From Legionella gratiana (GTDB lineage: Bacteria; Pseudomonadota; Gammaproteobacteria; Legionellales; Legionellaceae), in the NCBI RefSeq assembly GCF_001467695.1, contig NZ_LNYE01000009.1:45025-109024 (forward strand): 64,000 nt of DNA. Direction: 5' to 3'. The number at the start of each line of letters is the position of its first letter. Position 1 is the stretch's first letter. Position numbers and translations under genes: made by a program. Below, piece by piece: positions 44,472 through 53,517 of this stretch. The notes under the pieces were generated by a model, which saw only the letters and a program-made list of their open reading frames with translations, did not search any database and had not been told where the DNA came from.

Positions 44472-46868
44472 TCAATGGTCAATTCGTTTTGGCCAAGTAA
44501 AATGAAATACAGCACCTTGGTTTTTACCGGACTCGACCCATATATTGGCACCTTGAGTTTCAACAATTTTTTTGGCAATACTCAGTCCTACTCCGCTACT
44601 TTCTAAAACATCGCGAGGTTGTAGTGTTTGAAAAAGCTGAAAAATTCGATCTTGGTAAGCACCTTCTATTCCAGGCCCATCATCAGCAACAAAAAACTCA
44701 TAATGTGAGTTCTTTTCAATAACGCCCACTTTAATGTGCCCCTTCTGAAGATGATGATGTTTCACACTATTATCAATGAGTTCGTAAAGGACTTCTTGCA
44801 ATGGTGTCTTTTCTGCTTCGATAGCAAAAGTGCACCGATCACAATGAATATCGAAGTCATTCGCAGCATCAACTCTGTAGGCGACACTACTTACTAATTC
44901 GGAAAAGTTAATTTTTTCAATTTTTGAATGTATCACTCCAGCTTGAGTATATTTTAATAGTCCATCCAATAAGTTCGACATGCGGTAGGCACGTTTCCGT
45001 AAAAAAGATAAATACTTCCTGGATTGAGGAGTCAATTGATTCCCTATATCTTCCTCTATCCACGAAACGAGATGTTCTATTGCGGGTAATGGCGATTTTA
45101 AATCATGAGACGCTAAATAAACAAAACGTTCTAATTCATCTTCTGCATTTTTTACTAAAACCAAATTAGCGACTCTTGCCTTAAGTTCTTGAATAGAAAA
45201 AGGTTTTACCATATAGTCTTGGGCGCCTTCTTGGAGTATACGGACACAAAGATCATCGTCTGTTTTAGCAGTTACAATCATGATAGGGGTGGAAAGTAGA
45301 GGGGCATGTTGTCTTATAGCATGGACCATTTCTATTCCATTCATTTTAGGCATCATGATATCAGTAATAATGACATGAGGAAGTAACTCAAAAGCTTTAT
45401 CTAAACCCTCTTTACCATCTTGAGCACAGACAATGCGATAATCGTTACTTAGAATTTCACACAAAAATTCATTCATTGCTAAATTATCTTCCACTATTAG
45501 AACAAGAGGGCGGTTGAAATTTCCTATTCCTTTTGTGGGTATCCTATCTGTTTTTTGCTGTTTATCTACGCCGTGCGCTGTCTCAAGCTTTCTTGACGGT
45601 GGTTGTTTATCGTGTACGAGTTGATTTTCTGGGGCTTTTAATGGAATTTGAATGGCAAAACGAGCACCACCTAATTTTGATTTCCGCACTTTAATTGTAC
45701 CATTATGCAATTCAACAAAATCTTTTGCGATTGCAAGTCCTAAGCCAGTACCTGTGGAATGATACAAGCTTTCTTCCATTTGAAAGAAACGTTCAAAAAT
45801 TGTTTCTTTAAATTTTGCAGGGATTCCTGGACCATTGTCTTCAATATAAAATGCTGCATTATCCTTTTTTTTATGTAACTTAAGATTAATTTCTCCATGA
45901 ATTGGATTGAATTTTATTGAGTTAGAAAGTAAGTTGAGAATAACACGCTCAATTTTTTCACTATCAATTTGAATGAATAATTTTTTAGGGAGGTTACAAG
46001 AAACTCGTAGTTCTTTTGCTTCAATATCTGCTTCAAATAAAGATAGAATTTTTTTAATAAGACGTACAAAATCAATGTTGTAATAATTAATTTTTAATTT
46101 CCCTGCATCAAATTTTGCAATATCTAACAAATCGTTCACATGTTTTAATAATAGAAGAGCATTCTCTTTAACTAATTGTATGTTTTTTATTTGTGAGGGT
46201 GTTAATGATTTATCCTGTAATAATATATCTATTGGCCCTAAAATTAACATCAGTGGGGTACGTAGTTCATGGCTAATATTTGCAAAAAATTGCGTTTTCG
46301 TTTGATCAAGTAAGGCTAAATGGTTATTAGCTTCCCGCAATTGTTTGTTGACTGTTTGAATTTCTTGGGCGCGTTGATAAATTTCAATTTCCATTTCTCC
46401 TGTTCGAGTACGCAGTTCTTTCATTATTTTTAGTTGTTCAGAACGCGATTTTTTCAGCTGGATATATTCGGTAACATCCTCAACTCGGTGAATAATGTAT
46501 TTAATTCTGTTATTGGCATCTAAAATAGGTAAATTTATCGGACTCCAATACCGTACTTCATATCCTCCTCCTTTTTCTTCAGGACGACGAATATCATATT
46601 TTTGGATTGCCATTGTGTCACAGGTTTTATTTTTTAAAACCCTGTTTAATGAAGCACGTAAATTATTTACTCCCGTCGCGTGAGGATCCTCAGGATTATC
46701 TGGGAACGCTGTAAATATATTTTTTCCAATAATTTGCTCTCTAGTCACCATAGTGGCGTGCAGATAACTATTACTGGCCGCAATAATTGTAAAATTTTTG
46801 TCTAAAATAAGATACAGTCCGGGCGTAGACTCAAAGATTGTTTTAAAATCAATTTTTGTATTCTTCAT
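44472..46868 (-). CDS. Hybrid sensor kinase with two kinase modules: PAS, HisKA-HATPase, REC, HisKA-HATPase
   Basis: About 798 aa, soluble. PAS domain (residues about 15-140: FESTPGLYLILDKNFTIIAAS, RYWSPINLPIL). A coiled-coil linker follows. First kinase: ISHELRTPLMLILGPID, then NLLSNSIKFN, DNGPGIPAKF and GTGLGLAIAKDF. Receiver: LIVEDNLAMNEFL with phosphoacceptor in IITDIMMPKMNG and conserved Lys in YMVKPFSIQE. Second kinase: ASHDLKSPLPAIEHLVSW, with DDGPGIEGAYQDR and GVGLSIAKKIVE. The start at 46868 follows GTGAGGTC. Two complete kinase cores around one receiver is an uncommon order. Signal unknown. Confidence 0.9.
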   Translation of the reverse strand: MKNTKIDFKTIFESTPGLYLILDKNFTIIAASNSYLHATMVTREQIIGKNIFTAFPDNPEDPHATGVNNLRASLNRVLKNKTCDTMAIQKYDIRRPEEKGGGYEVRYWSPINLPILDANNRIKYIIHRVEDVTEYIQLKKSRSEQLKIMKELRTRTGEMEIEIYQRAQEIQTVNKQLREANNHLALLDQTKTQFFANISHELRTPLMLILGPIDILLQDKSLTPSQIKNIQLVKENALLLLKHVNDLLDIAKFDAGKLKINYYNIDFVRLIKKILSLFEADIEAKELRVSCNLPKKLFIQIDSEKIERVILNLLSNSIKFNPIHGEINLKLHKKKDNAAFYIEDNGPGIPAKFKETIFERFFQMEESLYHSTGTGLGLAIAKDFVELHNGTIKVRKSKLGGARFAIQIPLKAPENQLVHDKQPPSRKLETAHGVDKQQKTDRIPTKGIGNFNRPLVLIVEDNLAMNEFLCEILSNDYRIVCAQDGKEGLDKAFELLPHVIITDIMMPKMNGIEMVHAIRQHAPLLSTPIMIVTAKTDDDLCVRILQEGAQDYMVKPFSIQELKARVANLVLVKNAEDELERFVYLASHDLKSPLPAIEHLVSWIEEDIGNQLTPQSRKYLSFLRKRAYRMSNLLDGLLKYTQAGVIHSKIEKINFSELVSSVAYRVDAANDFDIHCDRCTFAIEAEKTPLQEVLYELIDNSVKHHHLQKGHIKVGVIEKNSHYEFFVADDGPGIEGAYQDRIFQLFQTLQPRDVLESSGVGLSIAKKIVETQGANIWVESGKNQGAVFHFTWPKRIDH

Positions 46869-46986
46869 TGGGTTGACCTCACAATCCATGTATTTTAAGT
46901 ATAAAATATTTGCAATTTTTTTAAAGAAAAATCAGATTGAGAGGGTTTTGTAGGGTGAACATTGGATTTGAGAGGTGAGTCACTAG

Positions 46987-47011
46987 AGCTCGGAGCATTT
47001 TGCTCCGAGCT
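46987..47011. terminator. Strong hairpin between two minus-strand genes
   Basis: AGCTCGGAGCA / TGCTCCGAGCT: an 11-bp perfect stem around TTT. It follows the stop of the 81-aa gene on the minus strand (47018) and precedes the hybrid kinase, so it probably ends that transcript. There is no T run after it on the minus strand. Confidence 0.55.
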
Positions 47012-47017
47012 GACTTC

Positions 47018-47263
47018 CTATTTTGCGGGAACTTCTTTCCACCAATTTGTTTTGGTTTCTGTTGCCCAGTGTCCTTCACGCATTCGAGCAACAAAAGCCT
47101 CCGCTTTTTCAGGAGATGATATTTTGGGATCTAATTGAATACACCAATCCCATTCACCTGTTGTAGACCACATTCTTTTTACACCATCCCATTTTGCCAT
47201 TTCATTCATAGCAGACATAGGTTTGTTACTTTTCATAAAAATTACACTATTCCATGCATCCAT
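47018..47263 (-). CDS. Small conserved-looking protein, 81 aa
   Basis: Has a strong ribosome site (AAGGATAG) before its ATG. The product is rich in Trp: WSTTGEWDWCIQLD, FVARMREGHWATETKTNWWKEV. The repeated beta-alpha-beta feel and TTGEWDW resemble the dimeric alpha-beta barrel of AsnC C-terminal or ABM-type domains; this is a guess from pattern. No signal peptide. It stands alone, ending in a hairpin. Function unknown; the Shine-Dalgarno and composition say it is a real gene. Confidence 0.65.
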   Translation of the reverse strand: MDAWNSVIFMKSNKPMSAMNEMAKWDGVKRMWSTTGEWDWCIQLDPKISSPEKAEAFVARMREGHWATETKTNWWKEVPAK

Positions 47264-47387
47264 TATTACTATCCTTATAAAAATTTGTTTAAAATAAGCT
47301 TAAGATCACTTAAGCATATTAAGGATAGAATAATTCTAGAATTCTTTCCATGCCTCTCATAACTTTTTATAATCACTTGTAAACACG

Positions 47388-48734
47388 TTAATGTAACAAT
47401 TTGGCTGCTTCAGAAACAATAGCTTTGCGAGCGGCATCAAATTGGCCATTATCCCACACAGAGTCTATTTGTAATGAATTATTATCCAAAAATTCATTAT
47501 AGGCTGCTAGCCCAATTAATAGATGAGAAAATTTAATTGTTCTAAACTTGGCTATGCATTCAAGCAAAGTCAATTTTTCAGTTTCAGAGCCGCTAATGTC
47601 ATCTCCAAATTCACCATCTACACCCTTGAATTTCTCCTTAAACCACTTTTCTAAGGGTTGGGTTATTATAAAGGTGTGCGACATTTGAAAGCCACCTGCG
47701 GCACGTGTATCAAGATATTGTTGAATGTCTACACGTTTCGCATTTGTTTTAATGTACTCAAAAGCTTCAGTAAATAAAGGAGTTAACTCAAAAGTTTGTA
47801 CTTGAATAAGAGCACGTAATTCAACTAATGACTTTTTTACAGAGTCATTTTGCTCCTTCTCTTTTTGTGCGTCAATCGCATCTACCAAGTGATGCAGACG
47901 TGCAGCATTTGTATCTTCATCTCCAGCTATTTCCTTTAAATTTATTCGAAACTCATTAGGTAACGATTGAGCTTGTTTGCTGTCTAAAGTTTCTAATAAA
48001 CGTTTGTCAAATACAGCTTTATCCAATTCGTTATATAATGGTGCAGCCTTTATATAAAGATTGGCATGTTCTTCTTCCAAATGTTCTTCGAGCATTTTAT
48101 GCTCTAAATTATTGGCTTTGGTCGAATGACTCATTTCAACCATACCCCCACCTGGTAATAGATAAAAACCAAAACGTTTTGCAAAACGAATTTGTCCTTT
48201 TGCATTGATACTTATCCTATCTACAGATTCATTGAAAAGCTTACCGAGCATTTGAATTTGAATAGGATATAATTGATTTACTGGAGGATGATTAATATCC
48301 AGTTGATCTAAATCAAAATCATCTTCTTTGTTAATTTTTTTAAGATGGGCTTTTTGAGCGGTACGAAATTTTTTCCAAATTTCAGGAGTGTATGCAGAAA
48401 TCGGTTTTTTCAGTCTCATTTGTCCTGGCGAACCAAATTCAAACCAATCCTGCAATTCATCATCTAAGTCCATTTTATAGAAATCAATCAAAATATCAAA
48501 GAACTGTTGATGTTCCATTCGATTCAAAGCGTCGGCATAATTGATTAATGTCGCCGCATAAGATAATACTTTATAATGCTCCTTCGCTTCATTCGTAGAG
48601 GTAATTTCTCCAGATAGTTTTTGTACGGTGGTAATTACATCAAGCAATAGAGTCTTTCTTGTTTGAGCATTTGTATTTTTATATTGAAGGAGCATTGGTT
48701 CCAGGTTACTAAATAATTGTAATTGAGAAGACAT
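47388..48734 (-). CDS. Unknown soluble protein, 448 aa
   Basis: Start set at MSSQLQLFSNLEPML (48734), preceded by TAGGAGTAAC; the longer frame adds ten residues without a ribosome site. The protein is highly helical, acidic and Leu/Lys-rich, without signal peptide, membrane helix or recognised catalytic motif. Notable stretches: PGGGMVEMSHSTKANNLEHK, LEEHLEEEHANLYIKAA, and a final AARKAIVSEAAKLLH. It lies 35 bases after the DUF190 gene on the same strand. A Legionella effector or a helical structural protein are both possible; there is no direct evidence for either. Confidence 0.6.
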   Translation of the reverse strand: MSSQLQLFSNLEPMLLQYKNTNAQTRKTLLLDVITTVQKLSGEITSTNEAKEHYKVLSYAATLINYADALNRMEHQQFFDILIDFYKMDLDDELQDWFEFGSPGQMRLKKPISAYTPEIWKKFRTAQKAHLKKINKEDDFDLDQLDINHPPVNQLYPIQIQMLGKLFNESVDRISINAKGQIRFAKRFGFYLLPGGGMVEMSHSTKANNLEHKMLEEHLEEEHANLYIKAAPLYNELDKAVFDKRLLETLDSKQAQSLPNEFRINLKEIAGDEDTNAARLHHLVDAIDAQKEKEQNDSVKKSLVELRALIQVQTFELTPLFTEAFEYIKTNAKRVDIQQYLDTRAAGGFQMSHTFIITQPLEKWFKEKFKGVDGEFGDDISGSETEKLTLLECIAKFRTIKFSHLLIGLAAYNEFLDNNSLQIDSVWDNGQFDAARKAIVSEAAKLLH

Positions 48735-48769
48735 AGTTACTCCTATATAAAAGAGCGGTATCAATTATT

Positions 48770-49090
48770 TTAAGCATTTGCTTGAGCAGGGAAGAAAATA
48801 AGATGTTCTTTTTTTATTATGGTTGTTAAGTATTCTAAAGCTGTAGTAACTTTTTCTGGCTCATCAAAAAACTCAATGACTAAAGGAAGAGAAAAGGGTA
48901 CATCTAAAAAAGAGTTATTAGGGGCATTTGTTTCACCAAAGCCACTGATAGCGCGAAAAATGCTTATTCCACGAATTTTAGCGTCATTTTGTAAATAATT
49001 TAAAATAGAAGGAATATTTGGGGCTTGTTCTAAGGTATAAATCCGTACTACTGTAATCTCTACGGTTTGAATCTTGATTTCGCGTAACAT
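48770..49090 (-). CDS. DUF190 (PII-like) protein
   Basis: 106 aa from MLREIKIQTVEI (49090), preceded by CAGGGAGAGC. The pattern matches DUF190, a PII-like trimer fold: VRIYTLEQAPNIPSILNYLQ, ISIFRAISGFGET, DVPFSLPLVIEFFDEPEKV. Related members sit next to ion transporters such as CrcB and may bind nucleotides; here the downstream neighbour is the unknown 448-aa protein instead. Divergent from the efflux operon, with a shared promoter region at 49091-49291. Confidence 0.8.
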   Translation of the reverse strand: MLREIKIQTVEITVVRIYTLEQAPNIPSILNYLQNDAKIRGISIFRAISGFGETNAPNNSFLDVPFSLPLVIEFFDEPEKVTTALEYLTTIIKKEHLIFFPAQANA

Positions 49091-49291
49091 GCTCTCTCCC
49101 TGATACATATACAAATGATTACCTCATAATCTTTATTAAGTATAACAATACAAGATCACTAAAATAAAAATAAGTTTCTTAAACGCATTTGCAAAATTAC
49201 CTCATGCTCTATAATACGTTGTTTGTAGCGGTTTTGGAAAAAATCGCTGTTTACTGTAAATTAACTAGGGATCTGTTTAAAAAGGTATTTC

Positions 49292-50302
49292 ATGAAAAGG
49301 ATATTTAAAGTCTCGAAAAATGAGATTAATTTACCTGTCATTGTGATTGTTATCAGTGTCTTAATTGGTATTTATCATATTTTTTCTTATTTAATTCCTT
49401 TTACAAGCCATGCTTTTGTGGTGACTAATGTGACACCTATAGCAGCAGATGTTTCCGGTTTTATTACTAAAATTTATGTGCATAATGGGAGTATTGTTAA
49501 AAAGGATCAACCTTTATTTGAAGTTTATCAGAAACCTTATCGTTTAACTTATGAATATGCAACAGCACGCTATGAAGAAGCAATAGAATCACTTAAAGTG
49601 ATTAATCGCCAAACCCAAAAAACTGAAACATTATTAGCTGCAGCAAAATATGCTTACGAAAAAGCTAAGTTTGAATATCAATTAAAAAAAGCGCCTAGTG
49701 TACGTGAAGCTTTGTCAAAACTCGAAGTGCGTACACTTGATTATGATTTGCATTCGCTGGAACAAAAGATGGATTCACTAAAAAAGCAAATTGCTATTGA
49801 AGATCAGCAAATCATTCAACAAAGAAAGCTCATTAAAGCACTCAAAGCAGAAAAACATAACGCTCGCGTTAATCTTGATTTAACTACAGTCAGAGCTCCG
49901 GCCGATGGCGTAGTTGATAATCTTTATATTGGTCCAGGTACACCGGTTAAAATTCATGAGCCTTTATTCTCATTTATCGATACGTCAGCATGGTGGGTAC
50001 AAGCAAACTTATATGAAACTGACCTAAGGCGAGTAAGGCCAGGTGATGAAGTTTATATCATGCTTCGGATGTATTATTTTAATAAAATCTTTCATGGAAG
50101 GATAGTCAATACCCTATGGGCTGCGGACCGACAAACGACCGATCCCCGTACGCAACAGCAAAAAGTGAGTAGCAATAATCAATGGCTTTTGGAACCACAA
50201 CGTTTCCCAATTCAGATAGAAATTCTTGATCCAGATCCTAAATATCCCCTTCATCCTGGTGCTAGTGCTTATGTTTATATCAAAACTCACTCACATCATT
50301 GA
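49292..50302 (+). CDS. HlyD-family membrane fusion protein
   Basis: Periplasmic adaptor of an efflux complex, 336 aa. One N-terminal transmembrane helix (LPVIVIVISVLIGIYHIF), a lipoyl-like half (ADVSGFITKIYVHNGSIVKKDQPLFEV), a helical hairpin of about 100 residues, the second lipoyl half (TTVRAPADGVVDNLYIGPG), and a beta-barrel domain (WWVQANLYETDLRRVRPGDEV). A ribosome site AAAAGG precedes the ATG. First gene of a four-gene operon with FUSC permease parts and an outer-membrane factor, as in aaeAB-type aromatic-acid efflux. Confidence 0.9.
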   Translation: MKRIFKVSKNEINLPVIVIVISVLIGIYHIFSYLIPFTSHAFVVTNVTPIAADVSGFITKIYVHNGSIVKKDQPLFEVYQKPYRLTYEYATARYEEAIESLKVINRQTQKTETLLAAAKYAYEKAKFEYQLKKAPSVREALSKLEVRTLDYDLHSLEQKMDSLKKQIAIEDQQIIQQRKLIKALKAEKHNARVNLDLTTVRAPADGVVDNLYIGPGTPVKIHEPLFSFIDTSAWWVQANLYETDLRRVRPGDEVYIMLRMYYFNKIFHGRIVNTLWAADRQTTDPRTQQQKVSSNNQWLLEPQRFPIQIEILDPDPKYPLHPGASAYVYIKTHSHH

Positions 50303-51173
50303 AGTTTATGATCCATACGGGAATCATCGTGTTAATGGATTGAAATCCGCGTATGTTTTGTTGATCCTCTTTGCTGTTAATTTTGTTTTTTCAATTCCTA
50401 ACCCCTATTTTTATTATTTTTATATTCCGATAACCGCAATGGCTGCAGAAGTGGTGGGTGATACTCCAAAGAAAAAGAATCTGCTGCTTTTTTATTGTAT
50501 CTTGTGGTCTGCTATTAGTGCTTTTCTTTTTGATTTTTTTTCTGTTACACCGTTTTTTCCTATTCTTGCATTTGTTTATTCTCTTCTGCTGTATTTACTC
50601 GCTATTGACAGCAGAATGCATACTATGGTTATTGCGCCTGTTGCTTTAAGTTTGGGTGCTTATTCTTTGTTGTATGGAGAGATTAATACGAGTTTTTATG
50701 AAATTTTAAATAATTGCTTGAACACTTTTATAGCTTTAGTAGTTGTTTTTGCTGCATTAGCCTTTTTTCCTCGCAGCTATTATTATCGTCTGTGGCTAAG
50801 AGCTTTGTTATTGCTGATGACACAAATTACGGAACATTTATCTCTAATGATTGCCAATCAACGAATTATTTTTGATCCAGTTCGTGGTCATACGACCCAT
50901 TTAGTGCGTTATGCTAGGATGCTACCTCGCACTTTTCCACTTCGCTCCATCTGGAAAATAAATTTACTCATGAATCAATTACATTTACTTGTTTGTGTTA
51001 TTGAAGCAGATACGATTATGATGGAACATGAAACGGTTAATTTATTTATTCAAAAACTTCAAGTATTGAAACATGCCGTGGAACAAGAGCGGCCTTGTGA
51101 TTTAGCGGCAACACCTTGGGTGATTTTAAATAAACTAGTATATTCTTGGAATTATCTGTGTTTAAAATTGTAG
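50274..51173 (+). CDS. FUSC-type efflux permease, first half
   Basis: About 299 aa from the ATG at 50274, overlapping the HlyD gene end by 29 bases. Five to six transmembrane segments in the first 170 residues (LKSAYVLLILFAVNFVFSIP, ITAMAAEVVGD, ILAFVYSLLLYLLAI), then a cytoplasmic helical part (RYARMLPRTFPLRSIWKINLL). FUSC/AaeB proteins are normally one chain of about 650 aa with two such halves. Here the reading frame ends at 51173, and the second half begins in an overlapping frame. The exact start is uncertain because no good ribosome site is visible. Confidence 0.75.
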   Translation, partial: FISKLTHIIEVYDPYGNHRVNGLKSAYVLLILFAVNFVFSIPNPYFYYFYIPITAMAAEVVGDTPKKKNLLLFYCILWSAISAFLFDFFSVTPFFPILAFVYSLLLYLLAIDSRMHTMVIAPVALSLGAYSLLYGEINTSFYEILNNCLNTFIALVVVFAALAFFPRSYYYRLWLRALLLLMTQITEHLSLMIANQRIIFDPVRGHTTHLVRYARMLPRTFPLRSIWKINLLMNQLHLLVCVIEADTIMMEHETVNLFIQKLQVLKHAVEQERPCDLAATPWVILNKLVYSWNYLCLKL

Positions 51174-52003
51174 ATTATCGTAAAACGCGAGCATTACAGA
51201 TCTGTATCGTTTTTGCAACAGCTTTGGCAGTACAGAGATTATTGGGATACTCTCATGCCGGATGGATAGGCTTTGCAGTAATGATGATTTATGCAGGCTT
51301 TGAAAGAGGGGCAAGCTTACTGCGTACCATTCATCGATTTTGGGGGGCTGTTTTTGGATTACTTCTCTCCTATTTTTTGTGGATTATGGGACAAATAGAT
51401 TTTCGCTTAATCTTAGTTGTTATTCCTTTTATCGTATTTATGGCTTATTTTTCTTTAGGTAAGCTTTATGCATTTCCTACTATTTTTACAGTGACTTTGA
51501 CTTCATTAGGTACTGATTATTATGGAGGAACTAATTACGCTGTTCCTAATTTCTTTTTTGACTACCTATTGTCCACCGTTGTTGCTTTTTTATTGTGCGT
51601 TATGTTTGAGTTTTTTATATTTCGTGGCAGTCAATTATCGCGTAAATTTTATCTTGATTTGCAAAAAAGAATTATCACGCGTTTAAATAAACTCTTTCAG
51701 ATAGTTATCCAGCGTCCAATGCGCGACAGTAGTTATTTACAAGCAAGTATTAGTTTGAATACTAATATGTTGGATTTATACGCTTTTGTTGATGCGGCAA
51801 AGCATGATACCCATCCAGAAGTAAAGTTCCTTGAGGAGTTGGCTTTTTTTAATTCTGTGGTACACCAAGCATATCATAATATCCGTAGATTATTCGTTTT
51901 AGCACCTCATCGTAATGAGCTACTGGAATTAGAAACTCAAAATATACTGGAGCAACTTACCCGAGAAAACCAAAACCAAAGGATAAAATACATTGGGGAA
52001 TAA
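51146..52003 (+). CDS. FUSC-type efflux permease, second half
   Basis: 285 aa, starting TTG at 51146 or GTG at 51158. Transmembrane region: ALQICIVFATALAVQRLLGY, SHAGWIGFAVMMIYAGFERGASLLRTIHRFWGAVFG (the AaeB-like signature), LLSTVVAFLLCVMFEFFIF. A cytoplasmic C-terminal helix bundle follows. It overlaps the first half by 28 bases, so the two halves are probably made as coupled chains that join in the membrane. It could instead be a historic frameshift in one gene; both halves look intact, and neither carries internal stops. Confidence 0.8.
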   Translation: MELSVFKIVDYRKTRALQICIVFATALAVQRLLGYSHAGWIGFAVMMIYAGFERGASLLRTIHRFWGAVFGLLLSYFLWIMGQIDFRLILVVIPFIVFMAYFSLGKLYAFPTIFTVTLTSLGTDYYGGTNYAVPNFFFDYLLSTVVAFLLCVMFEFFIFRGSQLSRKFYLDLQKRIITRLNKLFQIVIQRPMRDSSYLQASISLNTNMLDLYAFVDAAKHDTHPEVKFLEELAFFNSVVHQAYHNIRRLFVLAPHRNELLELETQNILEQLTRENQNQRIKYIGE

Positions 52004-53381
52004 ATTAATAAGGACAATTAGCTTACTGACTTTGAGTTTTATCATGAGCTCTTGCATTCAGCGCGCCCAAAATCCTGTATTAGTTGTTCCCGATCAGTGG
52101 GCTGTTAAAGATACTTATTACACGAACTCTAATGAAAACCTACCGTGTTTTGCATGGTGGAAGCAATTTAACGATCCTAATTTAGATTCACTTATTGATA
52201 GCGCTTTAATTTATAATAACGATATTAAAGTTGCTGTTGCTAATATTGAAGCAGCTCAAGGCGAATTAAAGCGTGTGCAGATGAGTTGGATTCCTGAGGT
52301 TACTGGAAATGCAGGATATTCTTCATTTCCTTATTTAGGTTTCCCAGGTGTTTTGCTCACTGTAGTGCCTACTTATACCATTAATATTTTTAAGCAGATT
52401 AAAGAACAACAAAAAGCCAAATATGAATTAAAAGCTACAAAAGCGATGTATCTGGGTGTTCGACTTGCTGTAATGAGTCAGATTGTCAGCAATTACTTTA
52501 ATTATTTGAGCCAGATAGAGCAATTGACATTACTGCATGCATTAGAGCATGACCTTTCTAAGTTAATTGCCATAGCCCGCACTATGTATCAAGGTGGTTT
52601 ATATGCGCGAACCGAATTAGATCTCGCTAAAACCGAGCTTTCTTTAATTCAAGCAAAACAAAGAGTAGTGCAACACAATATTATAGTCAGTGAAAATGCA
52701 TTGCATTATTTATTGGATGAAAATCCAGGTCAGATTCTAGTGAATCGTCCTTTCAAGGATTTAAATGGTCAAAAAATGATTATCGGTGCGCTTCCTATAA
52801 ATATCATTGAAAATCGACCTGATATGGAACAAGCGAAACAAGAGTTATATGCTGCTAATACAGGGATTGGTAGTGCTTTTAGCCATTTGTTACCTGCAAT
52901 TAACTTAGCAATGGCTCGGGGTGAAATTGCTAAAGTTGAAAATGGAGGGCAATTAGGCCAGGCGATTCATTTTAACCAGGCTATCGTTGAAGTTCCTTTT
53001 TTAAAAGCATCAACCTATGGGCAATTAATAAAAGCTAAAGGATTAGATAAAGCATCTTATTCTCGATACAGCAATACTTTGCGCAAGGTGCTTAGAGATG
53101 TAACTAATGATTTGTCGGCCCATGAATTGTACACCAAACGTCTTAATGATGTATTAAAAGCAGAGCGAGAATTGAGCAATGCTTATCATTTAAATCAAAC
53201 CTTATATCAAAGAGGAATTATCAGTCATCTGAGTTTGATTAAAGAAAAGGTGAAATTAGATGAGCTTGCGCTAGAGGTCAATCAGCACAAGTTAGAGCAA
53301 TTAATGACTGTTGTTAATTTGTATCAAGATTTAGCGGCTGGGTATAATTACGTTCCTACTCCTGAAATGTCCAAGCAGTAA
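51993..53381 (+). CDS. Outer-membrane factor lipoprotein (NodT/TolC family)
   Basis: Outer-membrane channel of about 460 aa. Signal peptide with lipobox SFIMSSC near residue 21. The TolC-fold repeats show as WWKQFNDPNLDSLIDSALIYNNDIKVA in the first half and RPDMEQAKQELYAANTGIGSAFSHLLPAI in the second. It is the last gene of the efflux operon and overlaps the preceding FUSC half by 11 bases. The start is TTG at 51993. Together the operon makes an envelope-spanning pump; substrate unknown, aromatic carboxylates by analogy. Confidence 0.9.
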   Translation: MGNKLIRTISLLTLSFIMSSCIQRAQNPVLVVPDQWAVKDTYYTNSNENLPCFAWWKQFNDPNLDSLIDSALIYNNDIKVAVANIEAAQGELKRVQMSWIPEVTGNAGYSSFPYLGFPGVLLTVVPTYTINIFKQIKEQQKAKYELKATKAMYLGVRLAVMSQIVSNYFNYLSQIEQLTLLHALEHDLSKLIAIARTMYQGGLYARTELDLAKTELSLIQAKQRVVQHNIIVSENALHYLLDENPGQILVNRPFKDLNGQKMIIGALPINIIENRPDMEQAKQELYAANTGIGSAFSHLLPAINLAMARGEIAKVENGGQLGQAIHFNQAIVEVPFLKASTYGQLIKAKGLDKASYSRYSNTLRKVLRDVTNDLSAHELYTKRLNDVLKAERELSNAYHLNQTLYQRGIISHLSLIKEKVKLDELALEVNQHKLEQLMTVVNLYQDLAAGYNYVPTPEMSKQ

Positions 53382-53517
53382 TTTGCTGAGTAAGAGTTAA
53401 CACCATTAAGTCTTAATTCTGCTGGGGTAAGGTGATCGAACAAGATGAAAATCAGCATCTTCAGCTCAGCACTTGTCACTCACTCCCTACGGATCCAACA
53501 GCTTATTTTAGAATGAA

